The notes: a model not told the origin generated them from the letters alone. Positions 34,897 through 44,039 are shown, counted from the first letter of the stretch. The stretch is 64,000 nt of DNA from Salipiger pentaromativorans (GCF_024721115.1 NZ_JAMDHK010000012.1:62001-126000); one strand, 5' to 3'. Numbers and translations are program-made.

Positions 34897-36041
34897 CAGA
34901 GGTCACCGGAGACTGGCTGACCTGCGATTCCACGCAGGAGGTGCTGGCCATGCTCGAGGCGGCGGGGCATGTGGCCTATGTGGTCGGCGGTTGCGTGCGC
35001 AACGCGCTGATGGGGGTGCCGGTCGCCGATGTGGACATCGCCACCGATGCGCGCCCCGAGCGGGTGGTGGCGCTGGCCGAAGCGGCGGGGCTGAAACCCG
35101 TGCCCACGGGCATTGACCATGGCACGGTGACGGTGGTCGCGGAGGGCATCGGGCATGAGGTGACCACCTTCCGCGCCGATGTCGAAACCGATGGGCGCCG
35201 GGCGGTGGTGCGCTATTCCGACGACATTGCCGAGGACGCGATGCGGCGGGATTTCACCATGAACGCCCTTTATGCCGATGCGCGCGGGTTGGTGCTCGAC
35301 CCGCTGGGCGGGTTGCCCGACCTCGAGGCGCGGCGGGTGCGGTTCATTCGCGATGCGGGCGAGCGTATCCGCGAGGACTATCTCCGCATCCTGCGTTTCT
35401 TCCGCTTCTCCGCCTGGTATGGCGATCCCGAAATGGGCGTCGATCCCGAAGCGCTTGCCGGGATTGCCGCCAATCTCGACGGGCTGGCCAGCCTCTCGGC
35501 CGAGCGGGTCGGGCAGGAACTGGCGCGGCTGCTTTCCGCCCCCGATCCAGCGCCCTCGATCGCGGTGATGGAGCAGGTGGGGGTGCTGGCCCGGGTGCTG
35601 CCCGGAGCGAGCGCGCGGTCGCTGGCGCCGCTGGTCGCCATCGAAGAGGCGCTGGGCCTTGCACCGGACCCGATGCGCCGGCTGGCGGTTCTGGGGGTGT
35701 TCGACGGGCGCGCCCTGCGGTTCTCGAAGGCGCGGCAACGGCAACTCGAGGCGTATCAGAGCCTGATTTCCCATTTGGCAGGGCCGGCCGAGACAGCCTA
35801 TCGCCACGGTGCCGCGATGGCCTGGGACATTGCCGCCCTGCGCGCGGCCAGCCTCGAACAACCGGTGCCGCCGGACACGGCCGACGAGATCGCGAAAGGG
35901 ACGGCGGCGGTGTTCCCGGTCCGGCCGCGCGATCTGATGCCGGGGCTCCAGGGCGCAGCGCTGGGCGATGCGCTCCGGGCGCTGGAGGCGCGCTGGATCG
36001 CCTCGGGGTTCACGCTGAGCCGGGCCGACCTGCTGGCATGA
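34893..36041 (+). CDS. cca: CCA tRNA nucleotidyltransferase / poly(A) polymerase family protein
   Basis: The 382-aa class II nucleotidyltransferase has YVVGGCVRNALMGVPVADVDIATDARPE (the GG...D-x-D catalytic motif), RRDFTMNALY, and LEARRVRFIRDAGERIREDYLRILRFFRF, the B-D motif region. It adds or repairs the CCA end of tRNAs; poly(A) polymerase cannot be excluded, but the length and the RxxEDYLRILR motif fit CCA-adding enzymes of alphaproteobacteria. The start is GTG 34893. It overlaps the next gene (ATGA, 36038-36041). Confidence 0.9.
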   Translation: MTEVTGDWLTCDSTQEVLAMLEAAGHVAYVVGGCVRNALMGVPVADVDIATDARPERVVALAEAAGLKPVPTGIDHGTVTVVAEGIGHEVTTFRADVETDGRRAVVRYSDDIAEDAMRRDFTMNALYADARGLVLDPLGGLPDLEARRVRFIRDAGERIREDYLRILRFFRFSAWYGDPEMGVDPEALAGIAANLDGLASLSAERVGQELARLLSAPDPAPSIAVMEQVGVLARVLPGASARSLAPLVAIEEALGLAPDPMRRLAVLGVFDGRALRFSKARQRQLEAYQSLISHLAGPAETAYRHGAAMAWDIAALRAASLEQPVPPDTADEIAKGTAAVFPVRPRDLMPGLQGAALGDALRALEARWIASGFTLSRADLLA

Positions 36042-36622
36042 CCGTCGATCCGTTTTACGGTTTCGTCTTTCTGGGCCTGTTCTCGCCGGGGCCGAATGTC
36101 ATTTTGCTTACCGCCTCGGGCGCGCGTTTCGGCATCCGGCCCACGCTGCCGCATGTCTTCGGCGTCGTGCTGGGGGTGGGCCTCACCGCGGCGCTGACCG
36201 GGCTCGGCATCGCTGCCCTGCTGCAACGGCTGCCCGCGCTGGAGCTGGCGCTCAAATGCGCGGCGAGCCTGTGGATGCTTTACATGGCCTGGGGCCTCTG
36301 GACCGCAGAGCGGCGCCGGGGCAGGGCCGAGCGCGACCGGCCCATGCGCTTTGGCGAGGCGGTGCTGTTTCAATGGGTGAATCCCAAGGTCTGGGCGGTG
36401 GAGCTGGCCGCCGCCTCGGCCTATCCCGGCGATGGCGGCCCCTGGGCCGAGGCGGTGCGGCTGGGCTTGAGTTTTTCGGGGCTCAATCTGGGGGTCTGCC
36501 TGTTGTGGATCAGCGCCGGGGCGTTGCTCACCTACCTGCTGACCACCCCGGCGGCCTGGCGGATCTTCACCCGGATCATGGCCGTGGCGCTGGGCAGTTT
36601 TTCCGTCATGGTCTTCCTGTAA
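36038..36622 (+). CDS. LysE family amino-acid exporter
   Basis: The 194-aa membrane protein has about six hydrophobic helices and the LysE/RhtB marker LFSPGPNVILLTASGARFGIRPTLPHVFGVVLG (residues 14-45, with the SPGPN motif). Later helices are FSGLNLGVCLLWISAGALLTYL and RIMAVALGSFSVMVFL. These proteins export amino acids or their analogues by proton exchange. The substrate is unknown. It overlaps the CCA-enzyme stop and is followed by the first ABC exporter. Confidence 0.9.
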   Translation: MTVDPFYGFVFLGLFSPGPNVILLTASGARFGIRPTLPHVFGVVLGVGLTAALTGLGIAALLQRLPALELALKCAASLWMLYMAWGLWTAERRRGRAERDRPMRFGEAVLFQWVNPKVWAVELAAASAYPGDGGPWAEAVRLGLSFSGLNLGVCLLWISAGALLTYLLTTPAAWRIFTRIMAVALGSFSVMVFL

Positions 36623-36665
36623 GAAATCGGTGAGACTGCCCCCTCACCCCGAGGATTTCGCCCCG

Positions 36666-38510
36666 ATGTTCCGCTTTTTCGAAAACCTGGTGGACCCTTA
36701 CACCCCTTACCCGCCGACGGATCATCCGCCGACGCGGCTATTGCCGTTCCTGATGGACTATGCGCGGCCCTTCCGCCGCCTGTTCGTCTGGGCCGGTCTG
36801 CTGTCGGTGGTCGTGGCGCTGGTCGAGATCGGGCTGATCTGGGCCATGGGATGGGTGGTCGACATCCTCGCGGGCGATCCGGCGCAGGTCTGGGAGGCGC
36901 ATGGCGCCACGCTGATCGCGCTGGCGCTGTTCGTCCTGTTGCTGCGCCCACTGTTGCAGGCGCTGGATGTGCTGGTGCTCAACAATGCGATCATGCCGAA
37001 TTTCGGCACGCTGATCCGCTGGCGGGCGCATGCGCAGGTGCTGCGCCAGTCCGTCGGCTGGTTCGAGAACGATTTCGCCGGCCGCATCGCCAATCGCATC
37101 ATGCAGACGCCCCCGGCGGCGGGCGAGGCGGTGTTCCATGTCTTTGACGCCATCGCCTTTGCGCTGGCCTATGTGGTCGGCGCCGCGGTGATGCTGGGCG
37201 ATGCGGACCCGCGGCTGATGATCCCGCTGATCCTGTGGCTGGGGCTTTACGGCTGGCTGATGCGCTGGACGATCCGGCGCGTGGGCGCCGCCTCCAAGGC
37301 GGCGTCGGATGCGCGCAGCCTCGTCAACGGGCGGGTGGTGGATGCCTATACCAATATCCACTCGGTGAAGATGTTCGCGCAGGACGCGCAGGAGCTGGAT
37401 TACGCCAGAGAGGCCATCGACCGCACGCGCGAGACGGTTCAGGCGGAAATGCGGCTCTTTACGCTGATGGACGTGGCGCTGGTCACGCTGAACGGTCTGC
37501 TGATCGTGGGTGTTGTGGGCTGGGCGCTGCTGCTCTGGATGCAGGGCAGCGCCAGTGTCGGTGTGGTGGCGGCGGCCACGGCGCTGACCTTGCGGCTCAA
37601 TGCCATGACCGGCTGGATCATGTGGGCGCTGACCACCTTCTTCCGGCAGCTTGGCGTGGTGGCCGAGGGGATGCAGACCATCGCCCAGCCCATCGCGCTG
37701 GTGGATGCGCCGGAGGCAAAGCCGCTGATGCTTGAAAAGGGCGAGATCGTGCTCGACCATCTCAGCCATCACTACGGGCGCGACAGCGGCGGGCTCGACG
37801 ATATTTCCCTGACCATCGCGCCGGGCGAGAAGATCGGGCTTGTGGGGCGCTCGGGCGCGGGGAAATCGACCCTCGTGAAGCTGCTTTTGCGGTTTTACGA
37901 TGCCGAGCAAGGGCGCATCCTGATCGACGGGCAGAACATCGCGACGGTCACCCAGGACAGTCTGCGGCGCGAGATCGGCATGGTGCAGCAGGACAGCGCA
38001 CTGCTGCACCGCTCGGTGCGCGACAACCTGCTCTACGGCAGCCCCGATGCCAGCGAGGCCGAGGTGATCGCCGCCGCGAAACAGGCACAGGCGCATGAAT
38101 TCATTCTCGGGCTACGGGACCCCGAGGGGCGCAGTGGCTACGATGCCCATGTGGGCGAACGCGGGGTAAAGCTCTCGGGCGGGCAGCGGCAGCGGATCGC
38201 GCTGGCGCGGGTGATCCTCAAGGATGCGCCGGTGCTGCTGCTCGACGAGGCGACCTCGGCGCTGGATTCCGAGGTCGAGGCGGCGATCCAGGACACGCTT
38301 TACGGCATGATGGAGGGCAAGACGGTGATCGCCATCGCGCACCGCCTGTCGACCATCGCGCAGATGGACCGGATCCTCGTGCTGGATCGCGGACGCATTG
38401 TCGAGCAAGGCAGCCATGACGTGCTTTTGGCGCAGTCCGGCCTATATGCCGGGTTCTGGGCCCGCCAGTCCGGCGGCTTTCTCGATCCCGACACACAGGC
38501 AGCGGAATGA
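36666..38510 (+). CDS. ABC exporter half-transporter 1 (permease fused to ATPase)
   Basis: The 614-aa protein has an N-terminal transmembrane domain of about six helices and a complete nucleotide-binding domain: Walker A GRSGAGKSTL, Q-loop GMVQQD, signature LSGGQRQRIALAR, Walker B VLLLDEATSALD and the switch histidine in IAHRLST. It is paired with the next gene (ATGA overlap, 38507-38510), giving a heterodimeric type I exporter. The start is set at ATG 36666 (MFRFFENLVDPY); GTG 36630 is possible. Substrate unknown; lipid, peptide and drug exporters share this layout. Confidence 0.88.
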   Translation: MFRFFENLVDPYTPYPPTDHPPTRLLPFLMDYARPFRRLFVWAGLLSVVVALVEIGLIWAMGWVVDILAGDPAQVWEAHGATLIALALFVLLLRPLLQALDVLVLNNAIMPNFGTLIRWRAHAQVLRQSVGWFENDFAGRIANRIMQTPPAAGEAVFHVFDAIAFALAYVVGAAVMLGDADPRLMIPLILWLGLYGWLMRWTIRRVGAASKAASDARSLVNGRVVDAYTNIHSVKMFAQDAQELDYAREAIDRTRETVQAEMRLFTLMDVALVTLNGLLIVGVVGWALLLWMQGSASVGVVAAATALTLRLNAMTGWIMWALTTFFRQLGVVAEGMQTIAQPIALVDAPEAKPLMLEKGEIVLDHLSHHYGRDSGGLDDISLTIAPGEKIGLVGRSGAGKSTLVKLLLRFYDAEQGRILIDGQNIATVTQDSLRREIGMVQQDSALLHRSVRDNLLYGSPDASEAEVIAAAKQAQAHEFILGLRDPEGRSGYDAHVGERGVKLSGGQRQRIALARVILKDAPVLLLDEATSALDSEVEAAIQDTLYGMMEGKTVIAIAHRLSTIAQMDRILVLDRGRIVEQGSHDVLLAQSGLYAGFWARQSGGFLDPDTQAAE

Positions 38511-40342
38511 CCTTATCCGATCTTATCGACCCTTTTTCCCGCGCGCATACGCCACCGCCCCGGACCCTGGGGCGTTTCACGCTCTGGGCGCTGCGCGGCG
38601 CCTGGCCGGTGCTGCTGCCCGCGGCGCTGTTTTCGGTGCTGGGCGGGGTGACCGAGGTTCTGACCGCGAAACTTCTGGGTGACGTGATCGACCGGGCGCT
38701 GTCGGGCTCGCCCGCGACGATCTTTGCCGAGCACGGGCTGTTCCTGCTGCTGTGCCTGGGCTTCTTCATGCTGCTGCGGCCGGCGATTCTGGGGCTTTCG
38801 GCCTATACGCAATCGGTGATGATGCAGCCCAACGTCTTCAACCTGATCCTGAGCCGCGTGCACCGCTATACGCTGGGCCATTCCGTCACCTTCTTCGACA
38901 ACGATTTCGCGGGACGGATCTCGCAGAAGGAGATGCAGACCGCGCGGGCACTGAACGATGTGATCTCGGAGGTGGTGCAGGCGATGCTGTTCGCGCTGGC
39001 CTCGGTCATCGGGTCGGTGTGGCTGGTGGGCTCGGTCGATTGGCGGATCGCCATCGGGCTGGTGCTGTGGATCATCGCCTACGGGCTGCTGATCCGCGTG
39101 TTCATGCCCAAGATCCGCGTGCGCTCGCAGGCGCGGGCGGCGGCGCGGGCGATGGTGACCGGTCAGCTTGTGGATACGGTGACCAATATCAAGACGGTCA
39201 AGCTGTTTGCCCATGACGATTTCGAGGATCAGGCGGCGCTGGGCGCGATGTCGACCTATCGCGACCGGTTCATCGCCTTCGGCCATGTGGCGGCGACCTT
39301 CCGTTTCTGGCTGATGTCTCTGGCGGGGACGCTGCCGGTGGTGATGATCGGCAGCGCGCTGTTCTTCTGGTCGCAGGGCTTTGTATCGGCGGGCGACATC
39401 GCTGCCACCGGCGCGGTGGCGCTGCGGCTGTCGCAGATGACTGGCTGGGTGAGTTTCACGCTGATGGGGATCTACGCCAATGTCGGCGAGATCGAGGACG
39501 GCATCCGCACGATCACGCCGGCGCATACGCTGCTCGACGCGCCGGGCGCGGCGCCGCTCGAGGTGACGGCGGGCCGGATCGAGTTCCGCGAGGTGGGTTT
39601 CGCCTATGGCCGCGAAAGCGGCGGGGTCGAGCATATCGCACTCGACATCAAACCGGGCGAGAAAGTCGGTGTGGTGGGTGCCTCGGGCGCCGGGAAATCC
39701 ACCATGGTGGCGCTGCTGCTGCGGCTCTATGACGCCGAAAAGGGCGGGATTTTCATCGACGGGCAGAACGTGTCGGAGGTGACGCAGGAAAGCCTTCGGC
39801 GGCAGATCGGCATGGTCACGCAGGAAACCGCCATGTTCAACCGCTCGGCGCTGGACAATATCCGTTACGGTCGCCCCGGAGCCTCGATGGACGACGTGAT
39901 TGCGGCGGCGAAAAAGGCCGAGGCGCATGAGTTCATCCTGACGCTGAGGGATCATATGGGGCGCGAAGGGTACGACGCGCATCTGGGCGAACGCGGCGTG
40001 AAGCTGTCGGGCGGGCAGCGGCAGCGGATCGCGCTGGCGCGCGCGATCCTCAAGGATGCGCCGATTCTGGTGCTGGACGAGGCGACCTCGGCGCTCGATT
40101 CCGAGGTGGAAGCCTCGATCCAGTCGGCGCTGGAGCGGGTGATGGAGGGCAAGACGGTTCTGGCCATCGCGCACCGGCTGTCCACCCTTTCCGAGATGGA
40201 CCGGATCATCGTGCTCGACCGGGGCCATATCGCCGAGCAGGGCACCCACGACGCGCTTCTGGCGGAGGGCGGGCTTTATGCGCGCTACTGGAACCGGCAG
40301 TCGGGCGGGTTCGTGAACCCCGAGGAGGAGGCCGCCGAGTGA
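38507..40342 (+). CDS. ABC exporter half-transporter 2 (permease fused to ATPase)
   Basis: The 611-aa partner of the preceding gene has the same layout: six transmembrane helices with FFDNDFAGRISQKEMQTA, where the matching FENDFAGRI is found in its partner, and an intact ATPase (GASGAGKSTM, GMVTQET, LSGGQRQRIALAR, LVLDEATSALD, IAHRLST). Both sites look catalytic, so this is not a degenerate-site heterodimer. The stop overlaps the GTG start of the P-loop kinase gene by 4 bases. The two proteins are clearly paralogous and arose by duplication. Confidence 0.88.
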   Translation: MTLSDLIDPFSRAHTPPPRTLGRFTLWALRGAWPVLLPAALFSVLGGVTEVLTAKLLGDVIDRALSGSPATIFAEHGLFLLLCLGFFMLLRPAILGLSAYTQSVMMQPNVFNLILSRVHRYTLGHSVTFFDNDFAGRISQKEMQTARALNDVISEVVQAMLFALASVIGSVWLVGSVDWRIAIGLVLWIIAYGLLIRVFMPKIRVRSQARAAARAMVTGQLVDTVTNIKTVKLFAHDDFEDQAALGAMSTYRDRFIAFGHVAATFRFWLMSLAGTLPVVMIGSALFFWSQGFVSAGDIAATGAVALRLSQMTGWVSFTLMGIYANVGEIEDGIRTITPAHTLLDAPGAAPLEVTAGRIEFREVGFAYGRESGGVEHIALDIKPGEKVGVVGASGAGKSTMVALLLRLYDAEKGGIFIDGQNVSEVTQESLRRQIGMVTQETAMFNRSALDNIRYGRPGASMDDVIAAAKKAEAHEFILTLRDHMGREGYDAHLGERGVKLSGGQRQRIALARAILKDAPILVLDEATSALDSEVEASIQSALERVMEGKTVLAIAHRLSTLSEMDRIIVLDRGHIAEQGTHDALLAEGGLYARYWNRQSGGFVNPEEEAAE

Positions 40343-40914
40343 AGCGCGTCATGATCGTGGGTCAGCCCGGCGCGGGCAAATCCACGCTGGCGCGGCAGCT
40401 GGGCGCCCGGACTGGGTTGCCGGTGGTGCATGTGGACATGATCCACTGGTTGCCGGGTTGGGTCGAGCGGCCCCGCGCGGAAAAACTGGCGATGGCGCGC
40501 GAGGTCGAGTTGGGCGCCGCCTGGATCTTTGAGGGCGGGCTGTCGGAAAACTATCCGCACCGCCTGTCGCGCGCCGATACGCTCATCGTGCTCGACCTGC
40601 CGCTGTGGCTGCGCGCCTGGCGGGTGTTCCGGCGCACGCTGGGCCAATACGGGCGCAGCCGGCCCGATTTGCCGGAGAATTGCCCCGAGCGCTTCGATCC
40701 CGCGTTCTGGAAATGGATCTGGGACACGCGCCGGACGGGGGCGGAGAAGAACCGCGCGCTGATCGGGCAGGCGGGGCCGGAGGTGGCGGTTCATCATTTG
40801 CGCTCGCCGCGTGCGGTGCGGCGCTTTCTGGCGGGGCTCGACGCGGCGCTTGTTTCGGGGCATGAGGCTGCGCATGGAACAGGTCACGATCGAACGGCTG
40901 GGGCATCAGGGTGA
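40339..40914 (+). CDS. P-loop kinase of the adenylate kinase/topology-modulation (FlaR-like) type
   Basis: The 191-aa protein starts MKRVMIVGQPGAGKSTLARQLG (P-loop at residues 8-16), followed by VVHVDMIHWLPGWVERP and AWIFEGGLSENYPHRL. This matches the small adenylate-kinase-like NTPases often called DNA topology modulation proteins; the phosphate acceptor is unknown. GTG 40339 overlaps the previous stop. Its 3' end overlaps the next gene by 41 bases, which is long for this region. The last 25 residues are low-complexity and may not be conserved. Confidence 0.75.
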   Translation: MKRVMIVGQPGAGKSTLARQLGARTGLPVVHVDMIHWLPGWVERPRAEKLAMAREVELGAAWIFEGGLSENYPHRLSRADTLIVLDLPLWLRAWRVFRRTLGQYGRSRPDLPENCPERFDPAFWKWIWDTRRTGAEKNRALIGQAGPEVAVHHLRSPRAVRRFLAGLDAALVSGHEAAHGTGHDRTAGASG

Positions 40915-42097
40915 CGGCATCGCGCCGGGGCCGGTCTTTGTGCCGGGGGCGCTTCCGGGCGAGCTGGTAGAGGGCGAGATCGACGGCGGGGTGATGCGCG
41001 ACGCGCGCATTCTCACGCCGTCGGAAATGCGGGTGCGCGCGCCCTGCCGTCATGCGAAAGGCTGTGGCGGTTGCCAGTTGCAGCACGCGCGCGACGATTT
41101 TGTCGCGGGCTGGAAGCAGGATGTTGTGCGGCAGGCCCTGGCGGCGCACGGGCTGGAGACCGAATTTCGACCCTGTTCCACCTCGAAGCCGCAAAGCCGC
41201 CGCCGCGCCGCCTTTTCCGTGCGGCGGACCAAGAAGGGGGCGCTGGCGGGGTTCCACATGAAGGGCTCGGACGTGATCGTTCCGGTGCCCGATTGTCTGC
41301 TGGTCGATCCGAAACTCGCCGCCGCGTTGCCGCTGGTCGAGGAGCTGGCGGTGCTGGGGGCCAGCCGCAAGGGCGCGCTGTCGGTGCTGGTCACGGTGAG
41401 TCTCATGGGGCTGGATCTTGCGGTCACCGGGGGCAAGCCGCTCGATCCGGCGCTGCAATCGGATCTGGCGGATCTCGCCCGCGCCCATGATGTGGCGCGC
41501 ATCGCCTGGGGCGACGAGGTGGCGCTGACCCGCCGTCCGCCGACCCAGCGCATGGGCCGCGCCGAGGTGGTGCCGCCGCCCGGCGCTTTCCTTCAGGCCA
41601 CGCCCGAGGGCGAGGCGGCGCTGCTGTCCGGCGTGCGCGAGATCACCGGCGATGCGGCGCATGTGGTCGATCTTTTCGCTGGCTGCGGCACCTTTGCGCT
41701 GCCGCTGGCGGAAACCGCGCGGGTGCATGCGGTCGAGGGCGACAGGGCGATGATGGCGGCGCTGGACAAGGGCTGGCGCATGGCCGAAGGGCTGCGCCAT
41801 GTGACGCATGAGGCGCGCGACCTCTTCCGCAACCCGCTGCTGCCCGACGAGCTGAAACGCTTCGATGCCGCCGTGATCGACCCGCCGCGCGCGGGCGCCG
41901 AGGCGCAGGTGGCCGAGCTGGCCCGCGCCGGCATTCCGCGCATCGCCTATGTGTCGTGCAACCCGGTCACCTTTGCACGCGATGCGGCGGCGCTTGATCT
42001 GGCGGGTTACACGCTCGACTGGTTGCGCGTGGTCGATCAGTTCCGCTGGTCGACCCATGTGGAGCTGGTGGCAAGCCTGACGCTCACGGATCGGTGA
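40874..42097 (+). CDS. TrmA/RlmD-type RNA (uracil-5-)methyltransferase
   Basis: The 407-aa protein has an N-terminal TRAM-like segment (TIERLGHQGDGIAPGPVFVPGALPGE), a 4Fe-4S cysteine set (CRHAKGCGGCQLQH plus the cysteine of VPDCLLVD), SAM site VVDLFAGCGTFALPL, catalytic nucleophile in YVSCNPVTFARD and the C-terminal STHVELVASL. It methylates C5 of a uridine in 23S rRNA or tRNA; it is shorter than E. coli RlmD, so the target is open. ATG 40874 (MEQVTIERLG) is chosen over an upstream ATG at 40811. Confidence 0.88.
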   Translation: MEQVTIERLGHQGDGIAPGPVFVPGALPGELVEGEIDGGVMRDARILTPSEMRVRAPCRHAKGCGGCQLQHARDDFVAGWKQDVVRQALAAHGLETEFRPCSTSKPQSRRRAAFSVRRTKKGALAGFHMKGSDVIVPVPDCLLVDPKLAAALPLVEELAVLGASRKGALSVLVTVSLMGLDLAVTGGKPLDPALQSDLADLARAHDVARIAWGDEVALTRRPPTQRMGRAEVVPPPGAFLQATPEGEAALLSGVREITGDAAHVVDLFAGCGTFALPLAETARVHAVEGDRAMMAALDKGWRMAEGLRHVTHEARDLFRNPLLPDELKRFDAAVIDPPRAGAEAQVAELARAGIPRIAYVSCNPVTFARDAAALDLAGYTLDWLRVVDQFRWSTHVELVASLTLTDR

Positions 42098-42178
42098 ACG
42101 GGTCGCCGCAAGCGCATCGCAGATCTGTTCCGAAGACCCGTTTTGCGGTATAGGTCACAAAAAACAACGAGCGGACAG

Positions 42179-42670
42179 ATGCGGTTTCTCAGGGTAATTC
42201 TCGTGCTCACGGTGGCGGTCAGCGCCACGGCGTGCAGCAAGTTCAAAAGTTACGACGGTCCGGAGGTCACTCAGATCGTCGTGCAGAAAAGTCAGCGGCG
42301 GATGTATCTCCTGCACAATCAGGAGGTGCTCAAGAGCTATGACATCGGGCTGGGCTTTGCCCCCGAGGGTCACAAGCAGATCGAGGGCGACGGCAAGACG
42401 CCGGAGGGGATGTATTTCATCGACCGGCGCAACCCGAACTCGAATTATCACCTGAGCATCGGGATTTCCTATCCCAATCCGGTGGACCGCATGGCTGCCG
42501 CGGATCTGGGCAAGAGCCCGGGTGGTGACATCTTCATCCACGGGCGTCCCTGGAAGGACCGCAAGGGCGGGCGCGACTGGACCGCGGGCTGCATCGCGGT
42601 CACCAATCGCGAGATGGAAGACATCTATGCCATGGTGCGCAACGGCACGCCGATCAGCATCGCCCCGTGA
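42179..42670 (+). CDS. L,D-transpeptidase catalytic-domain (YafK-like) protein
   Basis: The 163-aa protein has an N-terminal export signal (MRFLRVILVLTVAVSATACSK) with a possible but imperfect lipobox (ATAC). The YkuD domain follows: IVVQKSQRRMYLL, GDGKTPEGMYFI, and the active site IFIHGRPW...WTAGCIAV, with a histidine and catalytic cysteine in T-x-G-C rather than the usual S-x-G-C. The length and motif set resemble YafK/DpaA, an L,D-endopeptidase or amidase that detaches lipoprotein from peptidoglycan. It is convergent with the CAP-domain gene (21-base gap). Confidence 0.85.
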   Translation: MRFLRVILVLTVAVSATACSKFKSYDGPEVTQIVVQKSQRRMYLLHNQEVLKSYDIGLGFAPEGHKQIEGDGKTPEGMYFIDRRNPNSNYHLSIGISYPNPVDRMAAADLGKSPGGDIFIHGRPWKDRKGGRDWTAGCIAVTNREMEDIYAMVRNGTPISIAP

Positions 42671-42691
42671 CCGCGCCGCCGGGCGGCTCCG

Positions 42692-43255
42692 TCAGGACGG
42701 GGCCGCGGTTGCGCCAAGGCCCGGGATCGGGGCCATGTCAGGCGCGCCGGTGACCAGGGTCCACCAGATCTTGCCGTTGTCTTCCTGATACCAGGCAAAG
42801 CCCAGATCGCGGGCCGAGGCATCGAGGATCACGTTGCGCGTCGGCTCGTCCTCCATCCAGGCGGCGAGGGTTTCGAGCTCGGTCTCGTAGGTCTCGGAGA
42901 TGTTCTCGCCCACCAGCCGGCCGGTATAGCCCACGCGCTGCACCCGGTCGATCGGCGAAGAGCCGTCCGAACCGAAGTGCCAGGGACGGTTCTGCACCGA
43001 CATGTCGCGGGCATGGGTGGCGGCGGCGGCATTCAGCTTGGCGTTGAGCGCAAGCGGCGGCACGCCTTTGGCCTGGCGCAGCGCGTTCACCGAATCGAGC
43101 ATCCGGTACTCGATCTTGGCGGCGGTGCCGGGGCTGATCTTGTAGGCTCTCGGCAGGGGTTTGCCGTCGGGTCCCAGTGCGGGTGTCGAGGTCGATGGGC
43201 CGCAGGATGCCGCTACCAGCGCCGCAGCAACCATCAGAAACGCGCGTCTTTGCAT
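42692..43255 (-). CDS. CAP/SCP-domain lipoprotein or secreted protein
   Basis: The 187-aa protein has a signal peptide with a cysteine at its end (MQRRAFLMVAAALVAASC), suggesting a lipoprotein, then a CAP domain: LDSVNALRQAKGVPPLALNAKLNAAAATHARDM, RVGYTGRLVGENI, AWMEDEPTRNVILDASARDLGFAW. The histidines and glutamates of the CAP cavity (ATHARDM, GENI) are present. Bacterial CAP proteins (YkwD-like) are linked to envelope and cell-wall processes with no agreed activity. It is divergent from the L,D-transpeptidase gene at 43449. Confidence 0.85.
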   Translation of the reverse strand: MQRRAFLMVAAALVAASCGPSTSTPALGPDGKPLPRAYKISPGTAAKIEYRMLDSVNALRQAKGVPPLALNAKLNAAAATHARDMSVQNRPWHFGSDGSSPIDRVQRVGYTGRLVGENISETYETELETLAAWMEDEPTRNVILDASARDLGFAWYQEDNGKIWWTLVTGAPDMAPIPGLGATAAPS

Positions 43256-43448
43256 TGTCCTGCCTCTTTTACTTTTGTTTCGTTTTTTGTCGATTACCGC
43301 GTGCGGCGTTGCTAATCAAACGCACATCGCTGTGAGCGGGCCGTTTCGGGGCTGTTTGATTTGCGACTGATGCTTTAGGGCCATAACATAGGAACATGAT
43401 CCGCCCCGTAGGGGCTTTTGGGCTTTGTGCAACGAGGACATGACCAAG
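43256..43448. promoter_or_regulatory. Divergent regulatory gap between CAP protein and L,D-transpeptidase genes
   Basis: This 193-bp gap is AT-richer than its surroundings. It has an 8-bp inverted repeat AATCAAAC (43314-43321) / GTTTGATT (43354-43361). A small hairpin GCCCC-gta-GGGGC (43403-43415), followed by TTTTG, lies 33 bases before the L,D-transpeptidase start and looks like a minimal terminator or attenuator in the leader. I see no clear -35/-10 pair. Confidence 0.4.
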
Positions 43449-44039
43449 ATGGCACAAAAAGGTTTTGATCGCCGCGCCTTTCTGGCAGGCGGCGCGGCGC
43501 TGATCGGAACGCCGGCTCTGGCGCAGAACGTAAACGGGGCGGAAACGGTCGAGATCGAGCGCGATCTGTCACAGGCCGTGCGGCGCAATATCTCGAGCTT
43601 CCGCACACTCGAGTGGCAGCCGTATTTCAACTCGCTGAACAACGGTGCGATCCTGGTCGATATCACCTCGCGCGCGCTGCATTACTGGGAAGAGGGCGGC
43701 ACCTACCATCTCTACCCGTGCTCGGTACCGCTGAGCGAGGATCTCACCCGCCGCGGCCGCACGCGGGTCACGCTCAAGGATCCGTCGCCCGACTGGCGTC
43801 CGACGCCGTCGATGAAGATCCGCAATCCGGAGTGGCCGGACTATGTCGGTCCCGGCCCGGACAACCCGCTGGGCACCCGTGCGATGCATCTGAGCTGGAC
43901 CTACTACCGCATTCACGGCACCCACGACACGCGCAAAATCGGGCGGCGTTCGTCGAACGGATGCATCGGTCTTTATAACGAGCATATCGAGCAACTTTAC
44001 GGCATGGCGCAAGTCGGCACGCAGGTGTTGCTTATTTGA
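43449..44039 (+). CDS. L,D-transpeptidase (YkuD family), exported
   Basis: The 196-aa protein starts MAQKGFDRRAFLAGGAALIGTPALA, a twin-arginine-type or Sec signal with cleavage after ALA. The YkuD domain has AILVDITSRALHYWEEGG, a PTPSMKIRNPEWP loop, PLGTRAMHL and the active site YRIHGTHD...SSNGCIGL with catalytic histidine and cysteine. It makes 3-3 cross-links in peptidoglycan or anchors outer-membrane proteins to it. ATG 43449 has GAGGA 10 bases upstream; ATG 43440 is too close to the same site. Confidence 0.92.
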   Translation: MAQKGFDRRAFLAGGAALIGTPALAQNVNGAETVEIERDLSQAVRRNISSFRTLEWQPYFNSLNNGAILVDITSRALHYWEEGGTYHLYPCSVPLSEDLTRRGRTRVTLKDPSPDWRPTPSMKIRNPEWPDYVGPGPDNPLGTRAMHLSWTYYRIHGTHDTRKIGRRSSNGCIGLYNEHIEQLYGMAQVGTQVLLI

